Assembly: GCF_040544485.1 (NCBI RefSeq)
Contig: NZ_JBDZDV010000003.1
Coordinates: 186,001-250,000 of the forward strand
Source of the DNA: Lacicoccus halitifaciens
GTDB lineage: Bacteria; Bacillota; Bacilli; Staphylococcales; Salinicoccaceae
DNA: 64,000 nucleotides
Direction of reading: 5' to 3'
Below, piece after piece: positions 30,557-37,743 of this stretch. Numbering within the stretch: position 1 is the first letter of the stretch; each line of letters opens with the position of its first letter. A program made the position numbers and the translations under genes. Below the pieces are notes generated by a model. That model saw only the letters and a program-made list of their open reading frames with translations, searched no databases and was not told where the DNA came from.

Positions 30557-31389
30557 TCATTCTCCCCCTGTATCATTAATTCCACTGTTTCTTTTTTGAA
30601 TAAAGTCCCGACATTCTCACCATTCAATATGTCAAAGACGATCGTCGGATTTTTCGCAGAAGCGATGATCATGAGTTTATCATTGTCCATCACACGTTTC
30701 GCCGCACCGAGCTTCGTCTCCATACCGCCCGTCGAGAAGACCGAACCGGCACCGCCGGCCATCTCCAGTATCTCTTCATCGATTTCACCGACGAACGGGA
30801 TCAGCTTTGCATCCGCTTCCGTATGTGGATTGGCATCGAACAGCCCGTCTATGTCACTCAGTATGATCAGAAGATCCGCATCCACGACTTCCGAAACCAC
30901 AGCCGACAGTGTATCATTCTCACCGAACTTTGAGCAGTGGCCGGATTCATCGACATACACCGCATCATTTTCATTGATGATCGGAATGATGTTGTTCTTC
31001 AGAAGCGTGTTGATGGCGGTCTGACAGTTTGCATATGAATTCGGATAATTGATGATGTCCCGCGTCATAAGTATTTGCCCGACATGCTGGTCGTAATGCT
31101 GGAAGAACCTGCTGTATAAATTAATCAGTTCCCCCTGGCCGACTGAAGCAAGCGCCTGTTTCTCCGCAATGTCCTCCGGGTATTCGTCGAGGTTCATCAC
31201 GCTCGCCCCGACACCGACGGCACCTGATGCCACAAGGACGACATCGCAGCCCTGCTGGCGCAGGGTTGCGCACACGAAAGCAAGACGGTCAATCTTATGA
31301 TAGTCGATTTTATTTATGGATTTCATGATGGAGTTCGTTCCAATCTTAATCACGACACGGTTTACATCTTTTAAAATATCACGATTCAT
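30553..31389 (-). CDS. proB: Glutamate 5-kinase without PUA domain
   Basis: ProB phosphorylates glutamate, the first and feedback-controlled step of proline synthesis. The 278-residue product is the amino acid kinase domain alone: RVVIKIGTNSI near 10-20, LVASGAVGVGA near 50-60, PIINENDAVYVDE near 135-147 and GTGGM-type FSTGGMETKLGAAKRV near 215-230. The C-terminal PUA domain (about 90 residues) found in E. coli and B. subtilis ProB is absent. Start: ATG at 31389 with AGGAG; GTG 31398 is in frame upstream. Confidence 0.95.
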   Translation of the reverse strand: MNRDILKDVNRVVIKIGTNSIMKSINKIDYHKIDRLAFVCATLRQQGCDVVLVASGAVGVGASVMNLDEYPEDIAEKQALASVGQGELINLYSRFFQHYDQHVGQILMTRDIINYPNSYANCQTAINTLLKNNIIPIINENDAVYVDESGHCSKFGENDTLSAVVSEVVDADLLIILSDIDGLFDANPHTEADAKLIPFVGEIDEEILEMAGGAGSVFSTGGMETKLGAAKRVMDNDKLMIIASAKNPTIVFDILNGENVGTLFKKETVELMIQGENE

Positions 31390-31421
31390 ATTTACCACTC
31401 CTGAACTACATAATGATTGTA

Positions 31422-31477
31422 ATTATACATGAATCTGTATATAAATAAAGACCTAAACTCAATGAATACGTTTTCAT
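31422..31477 (-). promoter_or_regulatory. proBA promoter with upstream palindrome
   Basis: On the minus strand an extended -10 TGTATAAT (TATAAT at 31422-31427) with a poor -35. ATGAAAACGTATTCAT (31462-31477), an imperfect palindrome close to a CcpA cre site, ends 34 bp upstream of the -10. The same 16 bp recurs at 57787-57802. Confidence 0.55.
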
Positions 31478-31479
31478 GA

Positions 31480-31516
31480 ATAAAAAATGCAAAACCCGAT
31501 ACATTCGGGTTCTGCA
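31480..31516 (-). terminator. Terminator after lysS
   Basis: A 12-bp stem TGCAGAACCCGA/TCGGGTTTTGCA with one G-U pair, then TTTTTTATT on the minus strand. Confidence 0.88.
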
Positions 31517-31529
31517 TTCTCCACTCGGA

Positions 31530-33023
31530 TCATTTTTGTTTCATATAAGGGAATAACAGGACATCGCGTATGCTCGCTGAATCCGTGAGCAGCATCACCA
31601 GTCTGTCCACGCCGATCCCGAGTCCGCCTGTCGGCGGCATGCCGTACTCAAGCGCTTCAAGGAAGTCCTCGTCCATATCATGGGCTTCATCGTTCCCCGC
31701 CTCTTTTTCCGCCACCTGGGCTTCAAAGCGCCTTCTCTGGTCGATCGGATCATTCAGCTCGGTGAATGCATTCGCATGCTCACGTCCGACGATGAACAGC
31801 TCGAAACGGTCCGTGAACCTCGGATCATCCGCATTTTGTTTCGCGAGCGGCGATATTTCAATCGGATGCCCGTAGACGAATGTCGGCTGAATCAACGTTT
31901 CCTCAACCTTCTGTTCAAAGAATTCATTCAGTATATGACCATACTGCATCGTTGCCTTCACTTCAATCCCATGTTCTTTGGCGAGTGCATGTGCCTCTTC
32001 GTCCGATTTCACCTCATAGAAGTCCACGCCTGTGGCTTCCTTGATCAAATCCACGATGTGCACGCGTTTCCAGCCGGTGCCGAGGTGGATTTCTTCGCCG
32101 CCGTACTGCACCGTGGTGCTGCCCGTGACTTTCTCTGCAATATGCGCAACCAGTGCTTCGGTCAGATCCATGATATCGTTATAATCTGCATACGCTTCAT
32201 ACAGCTCGATCATCGTGAATTCAGGATTGTGGCGCGTGGAGATGCCTTCATTCCTGAACACCCGTCCGATTTCATACACTTTCTCCATACCGCCGACGAT
32301 CAGCCGCTTCAAGTGCAGCTCGATCGCGATACGCATGAAGAGATCCACATCCAGTGCGTTGTGGTGCGTCACGAATGGTTTCGCCTGGGCGCCGCCTGCG
32401 ATCATATGCATCATCGGCGTCTCCACTTCGAGGAAACCTCGCTGGTTCAGATAATTACGCATCTCCTGGATGATCATGCTGCGCCTGATGAACGTCTCTT
32501 TGGACGCTTCGCTCGTGATCAGGTCAAGGTAACGTCTGCGGTATCTCTCTTCGACATCCTTCAATCCATGATATTTATCCGGCAGAGGGCGGAGTGCTTT
32601 AGTCAACAGCTTGAAGTCCTGCACCTTGATGGAGAGCTCACCGGTATTCGTTTTGAACATGACACCTTTGACACCGATGATGTCGCCGAGGTCGGCCTCT
32701 TTCCATAGATTTTCGAAATCTTCTTCACCGATCTGGTCTTTCCTTACATAGATCTGGATCTGGCCGTTTATATCCTGGAGGTGGGCAAAGCCGGCTTTTC
32801 CTTTACCTCTTTTGGTCATCAACCGGCCTGCAACGATCGTCCCGGATTCGCTTTCTTTTTCTTCAAGCTCCTCTTTTGAAAATTGATCCCACTCTCTTAC
32901 AAGCTCATCCGTATAAGATGTGCGTTCAAATTTCCCGCCAAAAGGATCGATGCCAAGATCGATCAACTGCTGCATCTTTTCCCTTCTGACACTCATCTGG
33001 TCATTCATTTCTTCTGTCAACAC
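31530..33023 (-). CDS. lysS: Lysyl-tRNA synthetase (class II)
   Basis: Charges tRNA-Lys. The 497-residue protein has an N-terminal OB-fold anticodon-binding domain (about 50-150; GKAGFAHLQDINGQIQIYVRK) and the class II core with FLEVETPMM (motif 1), FRNEGISTRHNPEFTMIELYEAY (motif 2, near 262-284) and GLGIGVDRLVMLL (motif 3, near 470-482). The start is GTG at 33023 or TTG at 33020; the latter aligns better with the S. aureus N-terminus. Heads lysS downstream of dusB and the fol genes. Confidence 0.97.
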   Translation of the reverse strand: MLTEEMNDQMSVRREKMQQLIDLGIDPFGGKFERTSYTDELVREWDQFSKEELEEKESESGTIVAGRLMTKRGKGKAGFAHLQDINGQIQIYVRKDQIGEEDFENLWKEADLGDIIGVKGVMFKTNTGELSIKVQDFKLLTKALRPLPDKYHGLKDVEERYRRRYLDLITSEASKETFIRRSMIIQEMRNYLNQRGFLEVETPMMHMIAGGAQAKPFVTHHNALDVDLFMRIAIELHLKRLIVGGMEKVYEIGRVFRNEGISTRHNPEFTMIELYEAYADYNDIMDLTEALVAHIAEKVTGSTTVQYGGEEIHLGTGWKRVHIVDLIKEATGVDFYEVKSDEEAHALAKEHGIEVKATMQYGHILNEFFEQKVEETLIQPTFVYGHPIEISPLAKQNADDPRFTDRFELFIVGREHANAFTELNDPIDQRRRFEAQVAEKEAGNDEAHDMDEDFLEALEYGMPPTGGLGIGVDRLVMLLTDSASIRDVLLFPYMKQK

Positions 33024-33033
33024 TGAACACTCC

Positions 33034-34047
33034 TTAAATTTTTTGAACTGCGGACTCTTCCTGCCGTTCCTTTACTTCCCTGATGCATTCATCTGCGATT
33101 TTGATGACTTCTTCCCTGGTCACTGCCTGGTTGATTGCTTTGCGGGCATCGCCGTTACCCTTGAGGCCCTTCAAATACCAGGAAGCGTGCTTCCGCATCT
33201 CCATGACGGCGATTTTTTCACCTTTAAGGTCAATCAGACGGTCCATATGAAGCTTCATCACTTCCATCTTGCTTTCGAAATCCGGCTCATCAATCAGCTC
33301 GCCGGTTTCAAGATAATGGACAGTGCGATAGATCATCCATGGGTTGCCGAGGGCTGCGCGTCCGATCATCACGGCATCCACACCCGTTTCTTCAAGCATT
33401 GCGCGGGCAAGTTCCGGGCTCGTGACATCCCCGTTTCCGATCACCGGGATATCCACCGCCTCCTTGACCTGCCTGATGACATCCCAGTTGGCCTCACCTT
33501 CGTACATCTGGACCCTCGTGCGGCCGTGCATGCTGATTGCAGCAGCACCTGCACGCTCCGCCATCTTTGCATTTTCAACGGCATAAATATGCTCATCGTC
33601 CCAGCCGATCCTCATTTTCACCGTGACCGGCTTCGATACATTGTCGGTCACCGCCTTGACCATTTCATAAATTTTATCCGGATTGAGCAGCCATTTGGCT
33701 CCTGCTTCGCACCGGATTATCTTGGAGACGGGACAGCCCATATTGATATCTATGATATCCGCATTCGTATTCTGATCCACATACTTCGCAGCTTCAACAA
33801 GCGTATCCTTCTCGCCGCCGAAGATCTGAAGGGACAGGGGATGCTCATTTTCGTCGACATACAGCATTTTCATCGTCCTGTCGTTTCCTGCGAGGAGCGC
33901 TTTGTCACTGATCATCTCCGCACAGACGAGCCCTGCCCCGAATTCTTTCACCGTCAGCCTGAATGCCGCATTGCTCACACCGGCCATCGGCGCGAGCACG
34001 ACACGGTTGCTGATTTCTATATTACCTATCTTAAAGATATCAGTCAC
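33034..34047 (-). CDS. dusB: tRNA-dihydrouridine synthase DusB
   Basis: An FMN-dependent TIM-barrel enzyme reducing uridines in tRNA. In 337 residues: NRVVLAPMAGVSNAAFR near 14-30, INMGCPVSKIIRCEAGAKW near 98-116 (catalytic Cys in the GCP/RC region), KMRIGWDD near 142-149, HGRTRVQMYEG near 172-182 and GNGDVTSPE near 204-212. The start is GTG (34047), overlapping the folK stop by 8 nt. It is placed with folKBP and lysS as in Bacillus. Confidence 0.94.
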   Translation of the reverse strand: MTDIFKIGNIEISNRVVLAPMAGVSNAAFRLTVKEFGAGLVCAEMISDKALLAGNDRTMKMLYVDENEHPLSLQIFGGEKDTLVEAAKYVDQNTNADIIDINMGCPVSKIIRCEAGAKWLLNPDKIYEMVKAVTDNVSKPVTVKMRIGWDDEHIYAVENAKMAERAGAAAISMHGRTRVQMYEGEANWDVIRQVKEAVDIPVIGNGDVTSPELARAMLEETGVDAVMIGRAALGNPWMIYRTVHYLETGELIDEPDFESKMEVMKLHMDRLIDLKGEKIAVMEMRKHASWYLKGLKGNGDARKAINQAVTREEVIKIADECIREVKERQEESAVQKI

Positions 34048-34507
34048 CCCTTTCCAGGTCTTCCTTCAGCTCGAGCACCGTCTTATCCAGTGTCGGATGT
34101 TTCACGTCCGGTGCAATTTCAGCGAGGGGCTCCAGCACAAAACTCCGTTTATGCATCTCCTTATGCGGAATCGAAAGGTCATCGAGCTCAAGCTCCAGAT
34201 CTTCGTAAAGCAGGATGTCGATGTCGATGATCCTCGGCCCCCATACTTCTTCCCTCACGCGGCCGAGGGAATGCTCGATGCCGAGCACCGTCTCAAGCAG
34301 GCTGAGCGGGGACATGCGCGTCTTGATCGCCACACACATATTCATGAATTCAGGCTGGTCGGTCTTTCCGTAAGGTTCAGTCTCAAGAACCCGGGAACGG
34401 TCTTTTACGTCGATTTCATCGAAATCATTCAAGGCGTCAATTGCTTTTTCCAGATTTTCTTCCCGGTCGCCCAGGTTGCTTCCCAGGCCAAGATACACAT
34501 TTGCCAT
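34040..34507 (-). CDS. folK: 2-amino-4-hydroxy-6-hydroxymethyldihydropteridine pyrophosphokinase
   Basis: FolK transfers pyrophosphate from ATP to the pterin in folate synthesis. The 155-residue product has VYLGLGSNLGDREENLEKA at the start, the pterin loop FMNMCVAIKTRMSPLSLLE near 47-65, and the signature RVREEVWGPRIIDIDILLYED near 82-102. Its ATG overlaps the folB stop (TGATG); a TTG at 34510 would add one residue. Confidence 0.95.
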   Translation of the reverse strand: MANVYLGLGSNLGDREENLEKAIDALNDFDEIDVKDRSRVLETEPYGKTDQPEFMNMCVAIKTRMSPLSLLETVLGIEHSLGRVREEVWGPRIIDIDILLYEDLELELDDLSIPHKEMHKRSFVLEPLAEIAPDVKHPTLDKTVLELKEDLERGD

Positions 34508-34872
34508 CAATTTTCCCGCTTTCTGTTTAGAGTAATGCTCACATTTTCATAATGTCCGTCGATCGGCGGACTCGGTTTTGTGACTGTAACATCCATCTCC
34601 AATATTTTATCATACCGGTCAAATAAAGCCCTCGAGACTTTTTCGGCCAGATGTTCGATCAGATTGACCGGTTCGCTTTTGATGACCTGTTCCACCAGTT
34701 CATATGCTTCCCCGTAGTGCACAGTGCCATCCAGATCATCGTTTTCTGAAGCGGCCCTCAAATCAAGATACATGGTGACATCGGTGATGAAGAACTGGCC
34801 GAGGACGCGCTCCGCATCAAGTGCACCGTGGTATGCGTATGTTTTAATTCCATTTATCTTAATGTTATCCAT
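34507..34872 (-). CDS. folB: Dihydroneopterin aldolase
   Basis: FolB cleaves dihydroneopterin to the hydroxymethyl pterin used by FolK. The 121-residue protein shows IKTYAYHGALDAERVLGQ near 9-26 (active-site region), HYGEAYELVEQV near 52-63, NLIEHLAEKVSRAL near 69-82 (catalytic Lys/Glu region) and VTVTKPSPPIDGHYENVSI near 95-113. Stop and start overlap with folK, and it overlaps the end of folP by 8 nt. Confidence 0.95.
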   Translation of the reverse strand: MDNIKINGIKTYAYHGALDAERVLGQFFITDVTMYLDLRAASENDDLDGTVHYGEAYELVEQVIKSEPVNLIEHLAEKVSRALFDRYDKILEMDVTVTKPSPPIDGHYENVSITLNRKREN

Positions 34873-35653
34873 CAATATCTTCCTTCAGTTTGACATAAGT
34901 ATCCGCCAGCTGACGGTTGATGGCGATATTATGGACACGCACCGCACCCACACCCTTTTCAAGGCCGTAGATCGTGGTTGCCGCAGTCGCCGCATCCCTT
35001 TCATCCGCTTTTGATTCACCGTCTATCAATTCCTTGATCATCCGTTTCCGGCTCGTCGCAAGGAGGACAGGATAGCCGACGGCCACAAGTTCATCAAGAC
35101 GGCGCATGACTTCAAGCTCCTCTTCCCGTGACTTTGCAAAACCGATGCCCGGATCGAGCCAGATCTTCTCCTTTTTCACACCATGAGACATAGCAAGTTC
35201 CGCCGATTCCTCCAGCTCACTGATCATATCCTTCACCACATCATCGTATTGAGCATGATGATTATTATGCATCAGGAAGATCGGCGCATCGAACTCGGCC
35301 GCCACGTCAAGGATGGCCTCATCATATGTACCGCGCCATTGGTCATTGATCATCGTGGCCCCCGCCTCAAGGGCGGCTCTCGCCACGTTGGAGCGGAATG
35401 TATCGATGGATATTTCCACGCCCAGATCTTTGATCGCCTCAATGACGGGTTTTACACGGCTGATTTCTTCTTCTTCCGTGATCTCCGTATATCCGGGACG
35501 CGTCGAGTAGCCCCCGACATCTATGATATCCACGCCTTCATCCACCATTTCATGCGCACGTCTGACTGCACTGTCCGCATCATGATATTTGCCCCCATCA
35601 CTGAAGGAATCCGGTGTGATGTTCAGTATTCCCATGATCTTCAATTTTTTCAT
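34865..35653 (-). CDS. folP: Dihydropteroate synthase
   Basis: FolP joins p-aminobenzoate to the pterin pyrophosphate; it is the sulfonamide target. The 262-residue TIM barrel opens with MGILNITPDSFSDGGKY near 7-23, VDIIDVGGYSTRPGYTEI near 40-57, ISIDTFRSNVARAALEAGATMINDQW near 80-105 and LDPGIGFAKSREE near 162-174. ATG with GAGGT upstream. First gene of the folP-folB-folK-dusB operon. Confidence 0.96.
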   Translation of the reverse strand: MKKLKIMGILNITPDSFSDGGKYHDADSAVRRAHEMVDEGVDIIDVGGYSTRPGYTEITEEEEISRVKPVIEAIKDLGVEISIDTFRSNVARAALEAGATMINDQWRGTYDEAILDVAAEFDAPIFLMHNNHHAQYDDVVKDMISELEESAELAMSHGVKKEKIWLDPGIGFAKSREEELEVMRRLDELVAVGYPVLLATSRKRMIKELIDGESKADERDAATAATTIYGLEKGVGAVRVHNIAINRQLADTYVKLKEDIDG

Positions 35654-35691
35654 GACAGATACCTCTTACTATTTAGAATTTTAACAGACAT

Positions 35692-35720
35692 ATTATAACA
35701 CGTTTCCGCCCGGCGATTCC
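35692..35720 (-). promoter_or_regulatory. Probable folP operon promoter
   Basis: A TATAAT (35692-35697) on the minus strand, 39 bp before the folP ATG, with only a weak -35 (GGAATC at 17 bp). Confidence 0.4.
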
Positions 35721-35765
35721 ACACCGTAAAGCCATTGTGCAGGAATTCGCCCGATGCGTCCGGCA

Positions 35766-35803
35766 CAAATAAAAAATGACTGTAAGCATGCTTACAGTCA
35801 TTT
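35766..35803 (-). terminator. Terminator after cysK
   Basis: AAATGACTGTAAGC/GCTTACAGTCATTT followed by TTTATTT on the minus strand. Confidence 0.92.
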
Positions 35804-35818
35804 CTCATTGTAATTGCA

Positions 35819-36748
35819 TCAGTCCTCGAAATTGAATAATGCCGTCGACAAATATCTCTCGCCGTTTGAAGGCAGGATGACGATGACGTTTTTACCTTTT
35901 CCGAGCTCTTTGGCGACATCGAGGCCGACTTTGACCGCAGCGCCCGAGGAAATCCCACCGAGGATCCCTTCTTTTGCTGCAAGCTCACGGCCGACTTCCA
36001 TCGCTTCATCATTTGTGACCGTTGCAACTTCATCATAAATCTCCGTGTCCAGTGTTTTCGGAACAAATCCTGCACCGATACCCTGGATTTTGTGGGGTCC
36101 CGGGTCCTTACCACTCAGGATTGCAGAATCCGCCGGCTCAACCGCAACGATCCTCACATTCGGATGATGCTCCTTCAGCACACGGCCTGCACCTGATACT
36201 GTACCGCCGGTCCCTATGCCGGAGATGAAACCGTCTATGGACAATCCTTCCATCTGGTTGACCAGTTCCACGCCTGTCGTTTTTGCATGGATTTCAGGAT
36301 TGGCCATGTTTTCAAACTGCTGCGGCATGAAATAGCCTTCTTTTTCAGCCAGTTCGCCTGCTTTTTTAATTGCACCTTTCATGCCGTCGGCGCCCGGTGT
36401 GAGCACAAGCTCTGCACCGTATGCACGCAGCAGGTTGCGCCGTTCCTTACTCATCGTATCCGGCATGACAAGGGTCGCTTTGTAGCCTTTGCTCGCTGCC
36501 ACCATGGCAAGTCCGATGCCGGTGTTGCCGCTTGTCGGTTCGACGATCACCGTATCCTTCGTCAGTTTCCCTTCTTTTTCAGCCGCTTCAATCATCGCCA
36601 GCGCAATCCTGTCCTTTACAGAACTGCCCGGATTCATGAATTCAAGTTTTACATATACATCTGCGCTGTTTTCATCAGTGAGATTGTTCAATTTCACCAG
36701 AGGCGTGTTGCCGATCGTTTCTGAAATGTTGTTATAAACTTTACTCAA
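35819..36748 (-). CDS. cysK: Cysteine synthase (O-acetylserine sulfhydrylase)
   Basis: CysK makes cysteine from O-acetylserine (from CysE) and sulfide. The 309-residue PLP enzyme has the cofactor lysine in NPGSSVKDRIALAMIE near 37-52 (K44 region), the substrate loop PTSGNTGIGLAMVAASKGY near 70-88, the phosphate loop GIGTGGTVSGAGR near 178-190 and GISSGAA near 265. The TTG at 36748 has AAGGGAG upstream; GTG 36757 abuts that site. Confidence 0.95.
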   Translation of the reverse strand: MSKVYNNISETIGNTPLVKLNNLTDENSADVYVKLEFMNPGSSVKDRIALAMIEAAEKEGKLTKDTVIVEPTSGNTGIGLAMVAASKGYKATLVMPDTMSKERRNLLRAYGAELVLTPGADGMKGAIKKAGELAEKEGYFMPQQFENMANPEIHAKTTGVELVNQMEGLSIDGFISGIGTGGTVSGAGRVLKEHHPNVRIVAVEPADSAILSGKDPGPHKIQGIGAGFVPKTLDTEIYDEVATVTNDEAMEVGRELAAKEGILGGISSGAAVKVGLDVAKELGKGKNVIVILPSNGERYLSTALFNFED

Positions 36749-36782
36749 TGAAAGCACTCCCTTTTCCTAGTATCACACTATG

Positions 36783-36811
36783 AATATAGCACGCAATGCG
36801 CTCCATTACAA
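36783..36811 (-). promoter_or_regulatory. cysK promoter
   Basis: TTGTAA (36806-36811), 17-bp spacer, TATATT (36783-36788) on the minus strand; CCATTGTAATGG, a small inverted repeat, surrounds the -35 and may be an operator. Confidence 0.6.
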
Positions 36812-36815
36812 TGGA

Positions 36816-37688
36816 TTAGTGCGTGATCAATTCCTGCAGTTCTTCCTTTTCGATCCATACTTTATTGCGGCAGAAATGACAGTCCGCTTCCGCACCGCCG
36901 TCTTCTTTGATCATCGAGATGATCTCTGAAGGATCGAGTGCCGAAATCGCGTTCAGGAACCGTTCCTTTGAACAGTTGCACTCGAAGGAAACCGGCATTT
37001 CGCCAAGCTCTCTCCAGTTATCTTCCCCGATTGCTGCGTTTATAATCTCCCTCGGGGACATCCCTTTATCGATCTGTTTGGACACCGGCTCCATTTCTTT
37101 CGACCGTGCATCCAGGAAATCGAAAGTCTCTTCGCTCGCTCCCGGCAACACCTGTATGATGAAGCCGCCTGCAGCCTTGATCGTGTTGTCCGGATTGACG
37201 AGTACGCCGAGACCGACGATGGACGGCACCTGCTCACTCGCATAGAAATAGTAGGAGAAGTCTTCGCCGATCTCACCGGAGACTATTTCAGTCGAGCCGG
37301 TGAAATGCTCTTTGAGGCCAATGTCCTTCACCACACGCAGGTAGCCCTCTGTACCGACCGCACGTTTCACATCCAGCTTGCCCGAATCGTTCAAGTCAAA
37401 ATGAACCTGCGGGTTCCCCAGATATCCACGGACCGTACCGTTCGCATTACTGTCGGCGACGATCGCACCGATCGGCCCGCCGCCTTCGATGGTCGCAGTC
37501 ACTTTCTCTTCATTCTTGAGCATCGATCCCATCAATACGGCTGCAGTCATCGTACGCCCGAGCGCTGCTGCCGCTGTCGGATAGGCGCCGTGGCGGCTCA
37601 CCGCTTCATTGATCGTTTCCGTCGTATCCACTGCCAATATGCGGATTTCATCATCCAATCCAAGTCCTCTTACTAAATGGTCACTCAT
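36816..37688 (-). CDS. hslO: Redox-regulated chaperone Hsp33
   Basis: A holdase activated by oxidation of a zinc site. In 290 residues the N-terminal domain is followed by the linker and the C-terminal zinc domain with FECNCSKERF (CxC, near 235-239) and DCHFCRNK (CxxC, near 268-273), the full redox switch. GAIVADSNANGTVRGYLGNPQV near 73-94 is typical. GGAGGAATAAA precedes the ATG. It follows ftsH, as in Bacillus and Staphylococcus. Confidence 0.96.
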   Translation of the reverse strand: MSDHLVRGLGLDDEIRILAVDTTETINEAVSRHGAYPTAAAALGRTMTAAVLMGSMLKNEEKVTATIEGGGPIGAIVADSNANGTVRGYLGNPQVHFDLNDSGKLDVKRAVGTEGYLRVVKDIGLKEHFTGSTEIVSGEIGEDFSYYFYASEQVPSIVGLGVLVNPDNTIKAAGGFIIQVLPGASEETFDFLDARSKEMEPVSKQIDKGMSPREIINAAIGEDNWRELGEMPVSFECNCSKERFLNAISALDPSEIISMIKEDGGAEADCHFCRNKVWIEKEELQELITH

Positions 37689-37709
37689 TTTATTCCTCCT
37701 GAATCACCA

Positions 37710-37731
37710 AAAGTCGCCGGAAGGCGACTTT
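37710..37731 (-). terminator. Hairpin between ftsH and hslO, weak terminator
   Basis: AAAGTCGCC/GGCGACTTT, a 9-bp stem with a 4-nt loop followed by only TTTGG; it may cause partial termination before hslO. Confidence 0.5.
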
Positions 37732-37743
37732 GGCTGTGATTGA

